Shown one piece after another: positions 21,923 through 31,871 of a stretch of 64,000 nt of DNA (position 1 is the stretch's first letter; each line of letters starts with the position of its first letter). Under the pieces are notes generated by a model that ran no database searches, was not told where the DNA came from, and was given only the letters and a program-made list of their open reading frames with translations. Source of the stretch: Escherichia whittamii (lineage in GTDB: Bacteria > Pseudomonadota > Gammaproteobacteria > Enterobacterales > Enterobacteriaceae); NCBI RefSeq assembly GCF_014836715.1, contig NZ_JACSQI010000011.1, forward strand, positions 85,642 to 149,641, read 5' to 3'. The translations under genes and the position numbers were made by a program.

Positions 21923-24187
21923 CTACCCGTTATCCACTGGCACGCCAAACCACTGATGATACCAACGAGGTAAAATTTGCTCCCTTAGGCTGCTCACCCG
22001 CCAACCTTGCGCTGAAAAATCGACCGTTATTTGCCCCTGATGTGGGGTATCAACCCATTGATATCCCTGTAGTTGATAGCGGTGTTTAACTTTACTGGAG
22101 GGTAGTCGCCAGGCGTTATAGCGCGACGCCGAAGCCAGTGCCATTTTTCCATTTACCCGCTGAATTAATGGCACTGATGACGAGGTATTACTGCCGTGAT
22201 GGGGTACCTGAATCAAGGTTGCCTGCACCTGTTGCCAGTAATGACTTAGCATTTTTTGTTCAGCCGCAGCTTCAATATCGCCCGTCAAAAGAATGCTATG
22301 TGTTCCGTCATCAACCTTAATCACACAGGAATGGTTATTTCCCTTTTCGTTACTTCCTTGCAAAGGCCAGTGCGCGCTAAACTGCAATCCTTGCCACTGC
22401 CACACTTCGCCACGCACACAGGGCTGATGATGCTCCCAGTTTAAGGGACTCCTTACCCATAACGTCGGCCAGGCATGTAATATTGAGTCCAGCCCCCCAC
22501 GGTGATCAAGATGTTCATGACTAAGAATAACGCCTTCTGGTTCAAGGTTATGCCAGCGAAGCCAGGGAATAATCAGTTGTTGCCCACTGTCCCCCTCCGG
22601 CCAGGCAAGCCCTGTATCATAGAGAACCGCTTTACCGTTTCGAGCAATCACCATTGCCAGCCCTTGCCCGACATCAAGCATATATACCTGCCACTCGTCA
22701 GGCTGCGGTTTTTGCCATAGCGGCCAACACATTATAATTCCTCCAGCCATACACACCGCAGGTAACTTTCGCCATGCGTTTAGTCGCCCTATCACCAGTA
22801 ATAACCAGGGCGAAAATGATAGCCATTGCCAACGTTCAGCAATGTTTATCCACCCTTCAGGCAAACTCTTTAACACCCCAAAAAGTAAAGCCAGTGACCG
22901 ATCGGCCAGAAACCATAAACCATGCTCCAGGATTAATGGCCCGCTTAAATGCACAACCATCGCGGCGAGGATCAACGGAACCGAAATAAATGTCACTAAG
23001 GGAATTGCGAACAGGTTTGCCATAAATGCAGTCAGACTAACGCCATGAAATATGACTATTTGCACTGGCATTAGCAGGAGTGTTATACCAAGTTGCAGAT
23101 GGATGAGTGAAACAATAGCTCGTAATACCGGCGGCAGCCGCCACTCCGGACAGGGAAACCACTGATACCAAAATATCAGCGCTGCCACCGCGGCGGCAGA
23201 GAGCCACAAACTTTGCGAGAGAATAGCGACAGGATCCATCAGCAGAATTGCCGCCAGGCAGCATATCCACACATCCCAGCCACTCCATTGCCGACCGCTC
23301 AATTTGAGCATTCCCCAGGTCGCAAGCGCCACTACGGTACGCAATGCGGGCGGCTGCATACCGGTGAGCCAGGCATAAAAAGCAGCGCAGCAAACGCCAC
23401 CTATTAATGGCATCTGCCAGTAGATCCAACGACCGGGGAGAAAAATTTGCCCGCCACGAATTAGCCCCGCAGCCAGTAATGCTGCAAAAGCGATGTGTAA
23501 ACCCGATATCGCCATTAAATGTGCCGTACCGGTGTCGCGCATTATATTTTTAATTTCTTTAGATACCGATAACCGTTCACCCATTCCTAAGCCGAGCATC
23601 ACCGTCTGCCATGAATACGGCTGCAGCGTCGTTTGCAGAGATGCAAGATATTGCGCACGCAAGCTACAACCAGCTTCAATGACGCTTGCTTGCAGAAAAC
23701 GTCCGGTAAGTGGCTGATGCTGGGCAATGGCATAACGCTGGCTGTCAAAGCCACCATCATTAAGTTGGCCATGAACAGCACGTACTTTGAGTTTCATGGA
23801 CCATCGTTGCCCAGCGCATACTGATTGTGGCAAATATTCGCCATATAGCGCGATGCCTGGCGCGGGAAATAACCGCCGCCCTTGTAGATGAGTAATTTGC
23901 CCGTAATGCGTGGTCATGCCGTCAGTGGAGGTAATCTCGACGACCGCATCCTGCGTCGCGCCAGTTAAGTTTTCTCCTGCCCACAGAATTTGCTTCGCCG
24001 CCAACACGCCCCAAAGAAAAAACAGCAGTGTCAGCGTGAAATAACGGGCGACTTTAACAGGAATAAATGCCAGTACGCAGGCGAATACAGTCAGACTCGC
24101 GAGAGTTAATGTCCCAGGCAACTGCGGCAAAATCAGCAGCGGGAAAATTCCGCAAATTATGCATAGACTAACCGTCGTTATTTTCAT
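21923..24187 (-). CDS. ycaI: ComEC/Rec2 family membrane protein YcaI
   Basis: Homologue of the ComEC DNA-uptake channel, 754 residues. It has N-terminal membrane helices, then a Competence domain with TGTAHLMAISGLHIAF near residue 222 and many further helices. It ends with a metallo-beta-lactamase-like domain containing LDVGQGLAMVIAR, ILSHEHLDHRGGLD and QVPHHGSNTSS. In E. coli it is linked to use of DNA as nutrient and to weak uptake; a DNA transport role here is inferred from family. It is the first gene of the run leading into msbA and lpxK. Confidence 0.93.
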   Translation of the reverse strand: MKITTVSLCIICGIFPLLILPQLPGTLTLASLTVFACVLAFIPVKVARYFTLTLLFFLWGVLAAKQILWAGENLTGATQDAVVEITSTDGMTTHYGQITHLQGRRLFPAPGIALYGEYLPQSVCAGQRWSMKLKVRAVHGQLNDGGFDSQRYAIAQHQPLTGRFLQASVIEAGCSLRAQYLASLQTTLQPYSWQTVMLGLGMGERLSVSKEIKNIMRDTGTAHLMAISGLHIAFAALLAAGLIRGGQIFLPGRWIYWQMPLIGGVCCAAFYAWLTGMQPPALRTVVALATWGMLKLSGRQWSGWDVWICCLAAILLMDPVAILSQSLWLSAAAVAALIFWYQWFPCPEWRLPPVLRAIVSLIHLQLGITLLLMPVQIVIFHGVSLTAFMANLFAIPLVTFISVPLILAAMVVHLSGPLILEHGLWFLADRSLALLFGVLKSLPEGWINIAERWQWLSFSPWLLLVIGRLNAWRKLPAVCMAGGIIMCWPLWQKPQPDEWQVYMLDVGQGLAMVIARNGKAVLYDTGLAWPEGDSGQQLIIPWLRWHNLEPEGVILSHEHLDHRGGLDSILHAWPTLWVRSPLNWEHHQPCVRGEVWQWQGLQFSAHWPLQGSNEKGNNHSCVIKVDDGTHSILLTGDIEAAAEQKMLSHYWQQVQATLIQVPHHGSNTSSSVPLIQRVNGKMALASASRYNAWRLPSSKVKHRYQLQGYQWVDTPHQGQITVDFSAQGWRVSSLREQILPRWYHQWFGVPVDNG

Positions 24188-24344
24188 GCACTCCTCCCTG
24201 TTTTTGGAAAGTGTGCAACTTTGTTGAGTGGTTGTCTGGCGGGAGTTTTACGTTGCCCGAGGCACGTTCAGAAGAATTTAACAGGATGATGAAAACTGTG
24301 CACAACTCTGCGAGACAGCTTCCAGATCCATATTGCAGATATGA

Positions 24345-24369
24345 AAAAAGCACCCGACAGGTGCTTTTT
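24345..24369 (-). terminator. Intrinsic terminator of ihfB
   Basis: AAAAAGCACC and GGTGCTTTTT form a symmetrical stem with T runs on both strands, about 25 bases past the ihfB stop. It could work in both directions. Confidence 0.9.
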
Positions 24370-24392
24370 CCGCGTTCAAGTTTTACTAAAAC

Positions 24393-24677
24393 TCAACCGT
24401 AAATATTGGCACGATCGCGCAATTCTTTACCTGGTTTAAAGTGAGGAACGTATTTTCCTTCCAGCTCTACTTTATCGCCAGTCTTCGGATTACGTCCGGT
24501 ACGCGGTGCGCGGTAGTGTAAAGAGAAACTGCCGAAACCGCGGATTTCAATACGCTCGCCCTGCGCAAGAGTCGAGGCCATATGCTCCAGCATCTCTTTT
24601 ACTGCATCTTCAACCGTCTTGGCGGGAATGTGCGATTGCTGGGTGGCAAGTCTTTCTATCAATTCTGACTTGGTCAT
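24393..24677 (-). CDS. ihfB: Integration host factor beta subunit
   Basis: HU-family DNA-bending protein. With IhfA it makes IHF, which bends DNA sharply at specific sites in recombination, replication, transcription and CRISPR adaptation. It has 94 residues. [16 protein letters not shown] opens the dimerising helices, and the DNA-intercalating arm is visible as [17 protein letters not shown]. It lies downstream of rpsA with a hairpin between them. Confidence 0.98.
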
Positions 24678-24730
24678 GATTCCTCCGGTTCCTTAAAGGC
24701 AAATTTAACGGCTGCTGTTGCTGCATTGAT

Positions 24731-24754
24731 TAAGGGCGGCCGTAGCCGCCCTTA
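24731..24754 (-). terminator. Hairpin between rpsA and ihfB
   Basis: A perfect 10-bp stem (TAAGGGCGGC with GCCGCCCTTA) and a 4-base loop. The following T run on the minus strand is short, so it is probably a partial terminator that lets some rpsA transcripts reach ihfB. Confidence 0.65.
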
Positions 24755-24836
24755 GTGCTTGATTACAGGACGAAACCTGCAATCTGTCAAGTAAACTCAG
24801 CAAACTTCGGAATAAAAATCCCGAAGAGTCAGAGAA

Positions 24837-26510
24837 TTACTCGCCTTTAGCTGCTTTGAAAGCTTCAGCCATTGCGTTGTTGGAGAAGTTTGCATCTTCC
24901 TGTTTGTTAACAGTTGCGATTGCATCTTTCTCGTCAGCTTCGTCTTTCGCACGAACAGACAGGCTGATTGCGCGGTTTTTACGATCAACGCCGGTGAATT
25001 TAGCTTCAACTTCGTCGCCAACGCTCAGAACCAGGGTAGCGTCTTCAACGCGGTCACGGGATGCTTCAGAAGCACGCAGGTAACCTTCAACGCCGTCAGC
25101 CAGTTCTACGGTTGCGCCTTTAGCGTCAACTGCAGTTACTTTACCGGTTACGATAGCGCCTTTCTTGTTCAGAGCAACCCAGTTGTTGAACGGATCTTCT
25201 GCGAGCTGTTTAACGCCCAGGGAGATACGTTCACGTTCTGCGTCAACCTGCAGAACAACTGCAGCGATTTCGTCGCCTTTTTTGTATTCACGAACTGCTT
25301 CTTCGCCTGCAACGTTCCAGGAGATGTCAGACAGGTGAACCAGGCCGTCGATGCCGCCGTCCAGGCCGATGAAGATACCGAAGTCAGTGATAGACTTGAT
25401 TTTACCTTCAACACGGTCGCCCTTGTTGTGGGTTTCCGCGAACTGCTGCCACGGGTTAGCTTTGCACTGTTTCAGACCCAGGGAGATACGACGACGTTCT
25501 TCGTCAATATCCAGAACCATAACTTCCACTACATCGCCAACGTTAACAACTTTGGACGGATGGATGTTTTTGTTGGTCCAATCCATTTCGGAAACGTGTA
25601 CCAGGCCTTCAACGCCTTCTTCGATTTCAACGAAGCAGCCGTAGTCGGTCAGGTTGGTCACGCGACCAGTCAGTTTGGTTCCTTCCGGATAACGTTTAGC
25701 GATAGCTACCCACGGATCTTCGCCCAGCTGTTTCAGGCCCAGGGATACACGGGTACGTTCGCGGTCAAACTTCAGCACTTTAACAGTGATTTCGTCGCCC
25801 ACGTTGACGATTTCGCTCGGATGCTTAACGCGTTTCCAGGCCATGTCAGTGATGTGCAGCAGGCCGTCAACGCCGCCCAGATCAACGAATGCACCGTAGT
25901 CAGTGAGGTTCTTAACGATACCTTTAACTTCCATGCCTTCCTGCAGGTTTTCCAGCAGCTGATCGCGCTCTGCGCTGTTTTCGGATTCGATAACGGCACG
26001 ACGAGAAACAACAACGTTGTTGCGCTTCTGATCCAGCTTGATTACTTTGAATTCAAGCTCTTTGCCTTCCAGGTGCAGAGTGTCACGCACCGGACGAACG
26101 TCTACCAGAGAACCTGGCAGGAACGCGCGAATACCGTTCAGCTCAACAGTGAAGCCGCCCTTAACTTTGCCGTTGATAACACCGGTAACAGTTTCAGCAT
26201 CTTCGTAAGCTTTTTCCAGCGTGATCCAGGCTTCGTGACGTTTAGCTTTCTCACGGGACAGCAGAGTTTCACCGAAGCCGTCTTCTACTGCGTCCAGAGC
26301 AACGTCAACTTCGTCACCTACCTGGATTTCCAGCTCGCCCTGGGCGTTTTTGAACTGCTCAGCCGGGATGGCAGACTCAGATTTCAGACCAGCGTCAACC
26401 AGTACTACGTCTTTGTCGATAGCAACAACAACGCCACGAACGATAGAACCCGGGCGGGTTTCGATTTCTTTTAAGGACTCTTCAAAGAGTTGAGCAAAAG
26501 ATTCAGTCAT
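24837..26510 (-). CDS. rpsA: 30S ribosomal protein S1
   Basis: Largest ribosomal protein; it captures mRNA on the 30S subunit by binding single-stranded RNA in leaders. It has 557 residues, the normal length. Six S1 OB-fold repeats cover roughly 21-87, 105-171, 192-260, 277-347, 364-434 and 451-520; the most regular ones carry the pattern [13 protein letters not shown] or [15 protein letters not shown]. The first two bind the ribosome through S2 and the rest bind RNA. Codon use is strongly biased, as for other ribosomal genes. It lies between cmk and ihfB. Confidence 0.98.
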
Positions 26511-26620
26511 GTTTAATCTTCAGGTTTATATTTAACGTCCACCTGGCTCCGTGCCGGATGGGGTTGTTTAACATACCCGCTGTCATTCCATTGCAACGGG
26601 GGTACTGCAAATTCGGTCGC

Positions 26621-27304
26621 TTATGCGAGAGCCAATTTTTGGCGCGCGTAGTGTAACGCTTTTTCAATCACTTGCTCAATGCTTAAGGTGGTGGAATCCA
26701 ACACTAAAGCATCGGCTGCCGGAACCAAGGGCGCTACCGCGCGATTACGATCGCGGTCGTCGCGTTCTTTGATCTCGGCCAAAAGGCGTTCAAAGTTAAC
26801 ACTAAAGCCCTTCTCCTGCAACTGTAGCATGCGGCGATGCGCACGTTCTTCCGAGGAGGCGTCAAGGAAAATTTTTACTGGCGCATCAGGGAATACCACT
26901 GTCCCCATATCGCGACCATCGGCGATCAAACCCGGTAACTCCCGGAATGCGCGTTGGCGACGCAGAAGCGCTTCACGAACGCGTGGGAACGCCGCCACTT
27001 GTGACGCAGCATTCGCCACTTCCTGGGTCCGAATTTCGCCGCTGACATCTTCCCCTTCGAGGATGACTTCCAGATTGCCATTGGTCGAAACAAAACGTAC
27101 ATCCAGATGAGATGCCAGCGGCACCAGCGCATCTTCCGAGGCCACATCAACATGGTGATGTAATGCAGCCAGTGCCAGTACGCGATAAATTGCACCCGAG
27201 TCCAGCAGATGCCATTGCAACGCTTCCGCCATAGCCTTACACAAGGTGCCCTTCCCTGCACCGCTTGGGCCATCAATGGTAATAACCGGGGCAATTGCCG
27301 TCAT
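26621..27304 (-). CDS. cmk: Cytidylate kinase
   Basis: Phosphorylates CMP and dCMP with ATP, recycling nucleotides from mRNA turnover and lipid synthesis. It has 227 residues. The P-loop [18 protein letters not shown] is at the start, and the conserved [16 protein letters not shown] near residue 125 is part of the NMP-binding domain. It lies just upstream of rpsA; in E. coli some rpsA transcription starts within cmk. Confidence 0.97.
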   Translation of the reverse strand: MTAIAPVITIDGPSGAGKGTLCKAMAEALQWHLLDSGAIYRVLALAALHHHVDVASEDALVPLASHLDVRFVSTNGNLEVILEGEDVSGEIRTQEVANAASQVAAFPRVREALLRRQRAFRELPGLIADGRDMGTVVFPDAPVKIFLDASSEERAHRRMLQLQEKGFSVNFERLLAEIKERDDRDRNRAVAPLVPAADALVLDSTTLSIEQVIEKALHYARQKLALA

Positions 27305-27438
27305 CTTTATCTCCTTAAAACAGGCGTACTGTTAACATAACCGCGCGCATTATACGCTTCAGGGCCACAAATCGTTAACGTTGTGTGCAAAAACTCGTTT
27401 TGTCTGTATTCAGATGGGGATTTATTGCGCAATTATAG

Positions 27439-27461
27439 CGGGCTGGCGAGGGACCAGCCCG
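27439..27461 (-). terminator. Hairpin downstream of ycaL
   Basis: CGGGCTGG pairs with CCAGCCCG across a 7-base loop, 16 bases past the ycaL stop. There is no good T run, so the terminator call is tentative. Confidence 0.45.
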
Positions 27462-27476
27462 AAAGATGACAATGAT

Positions 27477-28241
27477 TTACTTACCGGAGGCGATACGCTC
27501 ACGAATGTGTTGAGCGCGCTCTGTTGATGGTGGGTGGGAATCAAACATTGACTGGGTACGACCGCCATCCAGGCTGGCCAGTTTTTCAAAGCTACCTACC
27601 AGTCCCTGAGTGCTGATGCCACGTTTCTTCAGCAGATCAAAGGAGAAATCATCAGCTTCGGACTCTTTATCGCGGGAGTACTTAGCATTGATAGCGCCTT
27701 CTGCGATATCACCCAGTTGCGAACGAGAAAGCTGGGAAGCAACACCGCTGGTGGCGGAGATTGCATCGCGTGCGGCAACGATCGCATAAGAGGCTTTCAT
27801 TTCAGCCAGCGAGTGACCCAGCGCGACGTGACCCAGTTCATGGCCCAGAACGCCTTCAATTTCGTTGTCGTTCATCATGTCCATCAGGCCGCTGTAGACA
27901 CGAACACAGCCGTTGGCCATCGCCCATGCGTTGACGTCGCTGGTCATATAAACCTTATAGTTGACCGGCGTACCGTTAATATTGTTACCCAATGCTTTGG
28001 CGATTTTCGCCAGACGTTTACCATACTTACTGGATTTGCTTGCTACTTGATTGCCGCTGTCCATTTCGGCACAGCCCTGATTTGCAATGGCTTTTGCATC
28101 AGCATCGCTTAACGTTACGGCTTTATAGGCATTTAAACCGGAGCTGATAGCCATATTGGTATCAATACCGTGCGTATTTTGACACCCTGTCAGTAATGCT
28201 GCAGAAGTCGCAATCGCCAGCAGTAATTTAGTATTCTTCAT
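27477..28241 (-). CDS. ycaL: M48-family metalloprotease lipoprotein YcaL
   Basis: Outer-membrane-anchored zinc protease, 254 residues. The lipoprotein signal peptide ends in LLTGC at about residue 22, so it is lipidated at that cysteine. The zinc site is HELGHVALGHSL near residue 130 with the downstream glutamate in SRDKESEADDFSFDLL. It is related to LoiP and BepA, and is reported to degrade BAM substrates stalled early in assembly. I chose MKNTKLLL as the start because it begins a normal signal peptide; the longer frame adds eight residues before it. Confidence 0.92.
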   Translation of the reverse strand: MKNTKLLLAIATSAALLTGCQNTHGIDTNMAISSGLNAYKAVTLSDADAKAIANQGCAEMDSGNQVASKSSKYGKRLAKIAKALGNNINGTPVNYKVYMTSDVNAWAMANGCVRVYSGLMDMMNDNEIEGVLGHELGHVALGHSLAEMKASYAIVAARDAISATSGVASQLSRSQLGDIAEGAINAKYSRDKESEADDFSFDLLKKRGISTQGLVGSFEKLASLDGGRTQSMFDSHPPSTERAQHIRERIASGK

Positions 28242-28340
28242 GTGAATCATCCGTTGATTAATCATATATAAATATTATATATCAACAAGTTACATTGACA
28301 GCTAACGCTACCATCTATAAAAGTGACTCACAAGGTCCGA

Positions 28341-28370
28341 AAAAAAACGCCGACATTGTGTCGACGTTTT
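28341..28370 (-). terminator. Intrinsic terminator of aroA
   Basis: On the minus strand, AAAACGTCGACA and TGTCGGCGTTTT form the stem, followed by a run of T. It is about 38 bases past the aroA stop. Confidence 0.88.
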
Positions 28371-28408
28371 GATAAAGAAAGGTTTGTCTATTTTCGCCCG
28401 ATGTTCAT

Positions 28409-29692
28409 TCAGGCTGGTTGGCTAATCTGCGCCAGTTGCTCGAAGTAATCCGGGAAGGTTTTAGCCGTACATTTTGGATCAAGTATCGTTACCGGTGTAT
28501 CTGACAACGCCACCAGTGAGAAACACATCGCCATCCGGTGATCGTTATAAGTCGCAATCTCGGCGAATTTCAATTTTTCCGGCGGTGTGATACGAATAAA
28601 ATCATGTCCTTCTTCTACCTCCGCACCGACTTTACGCAACTCTGTCGCCATCGCGAACAGACGATCCGTTTCTTTTACGCGCCAGTTATAAATATTGCGC
28701 AGCGTGGTGGTTCCTTTCGCAAAAAGCGCGGTCGTAGCAATGGTCATCGCTGCATCGGGAATATGGTTCATATCCATATCGATGGCGTTCAGTTCGCCAC
28801 GCGTGCAGGCAATATAATCATCGCCCCAGCTAATAGTCGCCCCCATTTTTTCCAGTACATCAGCGAAGCGAATATCGCCCTGCATACTGTTACGGCCAAT
28901 GCCAGTCACTTTTACCGTGCCGCCTTTGATCGCACCTGCTGCCAAAAAGTAAGAAGCGGAGGAAGCGTCTCCTTCCACTAAATAGCTGCCCGGTGATTGA
29001 TAAGATTGGCCGCCTTTCACCACAAATTGTTGATAGCCCTGATTTTCAATCTCAACACCAAACGTTTTCATCAGGTTGAGTGTGATATCGATATAAGGTT
29101 TAGAAACCAGGTCGCCTTTAATACGAATAACTGTATCTTCCGGCGCCAGCGGCGCAGTCATCAATAGCGCGGTGAGGAACTGACTGGAAACGGAGCCATC
29201 AACTTCAACATTGCCGCCAGTAAAACCGCCCTGTAAACGCAGCGGCGGATAATTCTCTTGTTCCAGGTAAGTGATTTTTGCCCCCCCCTGGCAAAGTGCA
29301 TCTACCAGATGACCAATTGGCCGCTCTTTCATACGCGGCTCACCAGTCAGGACAATATCATTGCTTCCCAGGCAAAGTGCCGCCGCCAGCGGACGCATTG
29401 CCGTTCCGGCGTTACCAAGAAACAACTCCAGCGCGCTTTCTGCGTGTAATGGGCCGCCGTTACCAATGATTTCGCAACGTGTACGATCGGCTGAAAGCGT
29501 ATAGCTCACCCCTAACGCCTGTAGTGCATTCAGCATGTGGCGCACGTCATCGCTATCCAGCAGATTGGTTAATACTGTTTTGCCGTGCGCTAATGCCGCC
29601 AGCAATAAAGCGCGGTTAGAAACGCTCTTGGAACCGGGCAGATTAATAGTGCCATCGACACGGGCGATGGGTTGTAACGTCAGGGATTCCAT
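28409..29692 (-). CDS. aroA: 5-enolpyruvylshikimate-3-phosphate synthase
   Basis: Sixth step of the shikimate pathway, the glyphosate target. It has 427 residues, the normal length. [17 protein letters not shown] near residue 20 and [17 protein letters not shown] near 92 are the substrate-binding motifs; both keep the glyphosate-sensitive Gly and Pro residues. [12 protein letters not shown] is encoded through a run of eight G. It is cotranscribed with serC, from which it is separated by an attenuator-like hairpin. Confidence 0.98.
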   Translation of the reverse strand: MESLTLQPIARVDGTINLPGSKSVSNRALLLAALAHGKTVLTNLLDSDDVRHMLNALQALGVSYTLSADRTRCEIIGNGGPLHAESALELFLGNAGTAMRPLAAALCLGSNDIVLTGEPRMKERPIGHLVDALCQGGAKITYLEQENYPPLRLQGGFTGGNVEVDGSVSSQFLTALLMTAPLAPEDTVIRIKGDLVSKPYIDITLNLMKTFGVEIENQGYQQFVVKGGQSYQSPGSYLVEGDASSASYFLAAGAIKGGTVKVTGIGRNSMQGDIRFADVLEKMGATISWGDDYIACTRGELNAIDMDMNHIPDAAMTIATTALFAKGTTTLRNIYNWRVKETDRLFAMATELRKVGAEVEEGHDFIRITPPEKLKFAEIATYNDHRMAMCFSLVALSDTPVTILDPKCTAKTFPDYFEQLAQISQPA

Positions 29693-29714
29693 GAACTCAA
29701 CTCTCTACAACAGA

Positions 29715-29743
29715 AATAAAAACCCCACAGTCTGGCTGTGGGG
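29715..29743 (-). terminator. Attenuator-like terminator between serC and aroA
   Basis: CCCCACAG pairs with CTGTGGGG, followed on the minus strand by TTTTTATTT. A terminator inside the serC-aroA operon is known and reduces aroA expression relative to serC. Confidence 0.88.
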
Positions 29744-29762
29744 ATTGCGCAAAACGTCGGCA

Positions 29763-30851
29763 TTAGCCGTGACGACGTTCGAACTCAACCATGAAGTCTG
29801 TCAGTGCTTTAACGCCTTCCAGCGGCATGGCGTTATAAATAGAAGCGCGCATTCCGCCGACCACACGGTGACCTTTCAGCGCATGTAAGCCCGCAGCAAA
29901 AGACTCTTCAAGAAACAATTTATCAAGCGCGCTGTCGGCCAACTGGAACGGCACGTTCATCCGCGAACGGTTAGCTTTCGCTACATCATTCCGGTAGAAA
30001 TCACTGTTATCAATCACCCCATACAGCAGTTCTGCTTTTTGCTGATTGATGTTGTCCATTGCAGTCACACCGCCGTTCGCTTTCAGCCATTTGAAGACCA
30101 GACCAGACAGATACCAGGCAAACGTTGGCGGTGTGTTAAACATGGAGTCGTTATCGTTGAGGATGGAGTAATCCAGAATCGATGGGCAGGCGATATTCGC
30201 TTTACCCAGCAAGTCTTCGCGAACAATAACAATCGTCAGGCCAGCCGGGCCGATATTTTTCTGCGCGCCAGCGTAAATCACACCATAACGGCTGACATCA
30301 ATTGGACGGGAAAGAATCGTTGAAGAGAAGTCGGCAGCGACCACCACTTCTTTACCGAAGTCTGGTGTTTCATCGATAGCGATACCATCGATGGTTTCAT
30401 TCGGGCAGTAATGCATATAAGCAGCATTATCAGAGAGTTGCCATTCACTCATTGGCTTAACAGCGCGAAGACCATCAACGGTCACTTTCGCATCAAACAC
30501 ATTTGGTGTGCAGTATTTTTTCGCTTCTTTGATAGCGCTTGCTGCCCAGTAACCCGCATCAACATAATCTGCGGTGGTTTTATCACCGAGAATATTTAGC
30601 GGTACAGCCGCAAATTGGCCGCGACCGCCGCCGTGGCAGAACAATACTTTGTAGTTGGAGGGGACGTTAAGAAGATCGCGCAAATCCTTCTCGGCTTCCT
30701 CTGCAACCTGAATGAACTCTTTGCCACGGTGGCTCACTTCCATCACCGACGTACCAAGACCGTTCCAGTCGCGAAGTTCCTGTTGAGCCTGTTTAAGCAC
30801 CTCTGCCGGTAGCATTGCCGGACCAGAACTAAAATTGAAGATTTGAGCCAT
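29763..30851 (-). CDS. serC: Phosphoserine aminotransferase
   Basis: PLP enzyme that makes 3-phosphoserine from 3-phosphohydroxypyruvate and also acts in pyridoxal phosphate synthesis. It has 362 residues. The N-terminal [11 protein letters not shown] and the PLP lysine in [18 protein letters not shown] near residue 198 are diagnostic. A strong GAGGGG ribosome site precedes the ATG. It is the first gene of the serC-aroA operon, which links serine and aromatic supply. Confidence 0.98.
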   Translation of the reverse strand: MAQIFNFSSGPAMLPAEVLKQAQQELRDWNGLGTSVMEVSHRGKEFIQVAEEAEKDLRDLLNVPSNYKVLFCHGGGRGQFAAVPLNILGDKTTADYVDAGYWAASAIKEAKKYCTPNVFDAKVTVDGLRAVKPMSEWQLSDNAAYMHYCPNETIDGIAIDETPDFGKEVVVAADFSSTILSRPIDVSRYGVIYAGAQKNIGPAGLTIVIVREDLLGKANIACPSILDYSILNDNDSMFNTPPTFAWYLSGLVFKWLKANGGVTAMDNINQQKAELLYGVIDNSDFYRNDVAKANRSRMNVPFQLADSALDKLFLEESFAAGLHALKGHRVVGGMRASIYNAMPLEGVKALTDFMVEFERRHG

Positions 30852-31049
30852 TTCCCCTCACCACGTTGCGTTGCTATTAACCCGCGGTCAATCGATTGCG
30901 ACCACAGGTAATACATTATTCCTGTGGCTATCGGTTTTATCATTCAGTGACTCGCATCGCAATGAGTAAAACCGTTGAGGGCAAAAATGTGGCTTACATC
31001 ACACAAAAGAATCTCCCGGATTATTAGCAAAAAACCGATATTTTCGCTG

Positions 31050-31742
31050 TCAGGTCACCCGTTTTGCCCGACTTGCCTTCGTCCATTCTGGATTTGCACA
31101 GCGCGGACATAATTGTTTTTCCCCTGCGTTCATATGAATGATTTCACTGCAACGAATGCAGGCATAGTCCGCCGGCTCCGGCACCACTTTATAACGCTGA
31201 GTACAATCACTGGGTAAAATCAGTAAGCCCGGCTTCACCTTGTCATTTTCAAAGAAATAGACGCTGATTTGGCCATTGGTTTCGAGAATAGCCAAACGTA
31301 CCTGCCCCAGTTGTTCCACGCCACGCAACCGTAGTTCCATAAAGAACTCAAATTCCGTCATGTTGGAGTTATTGAGTTTCGACCAGGCCAACTCGCCATC
31401 TTCAATAATGACAACAGGTTTACCTTCCAGCAAATCTTCAAGTTTTTCACTGTGCGCCATCAACCACATCACCAGGCGGTATAACAACGCCAGGGTAATA
31501 AAGACGATAAGCACCGGGACCATCGGCACATCGTCATAAAACGCCACATCCCCTGCCGCCGACCCCAGCGTCAGAATAATTAATACCTCAAATAGTGACA
31601 TTTGCCGCACACCGCGTCTCCCTGTCATTTTGAGGAACAAAAAGACCAACACAAAGGTATAGAGACTGCGTAGGGCAACTTCGCCAAGGAAATCAAAAGG
31701 CACTTTATCGAATGCCATACGGTGGAGATCGAACGCCTTCAT
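31050..31742 (-). CDS. ycaP: DUF421 inner membrane protein YcaP
   Basis: 230 residues. Three hydrophobic helices fall in the first 90 residues (for example YTFVLVFLFLKMTGRRG and VLIVFITLALLYRLVMWL), followed by a soluble DUF421 domain containing KPVVIIEDGELAWSKL. The C-terminal tail CIRCSEI...QLCPRC has two C-x2-C pairs, which may bind a metal such as zinc (inference). No function is established. It lies between divergent ycaO and the serC promoter region. Confidence 0.9.
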   Translation of the reverse strand: MKAFDLHRMAFDKVPFDFLGEVALRSLYTFVLVFLFLKMTGRRGVRQMSLFEVLIILTLGSAAGDVAFYDDVPMVPVLIVFITLALLYRLVMWLMAHSEKLEDLLEGKPVVIIEDGELAWSKLNNSNMTEFEFFMELRLRGVEQLGQVRLAILETNGQISVYFFENDKVKPGLLILPSDCTQRYKVVPEPADYACIRCSEIIHMNAGEKQLCPRCANPEWTKASRAKRVT

Positions 31743-31871
31743 TTTTATACTCTTATCGTAGTTTATCCGCTAAAAGCATAGCTAACAGTTCATCGGCGTG
31801 GCGGCGGTGATAGCGCCTTTGAGATAAAACCCGTATTATTGCGCGCTTTCCGTACGACTAAAGTGATTTTC

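Noticed and set aside
25335..26474. A 379-residue open frame antisense to rpsA
   Set aside because: It is again a codon-bias shadow of a highly expressed gene.
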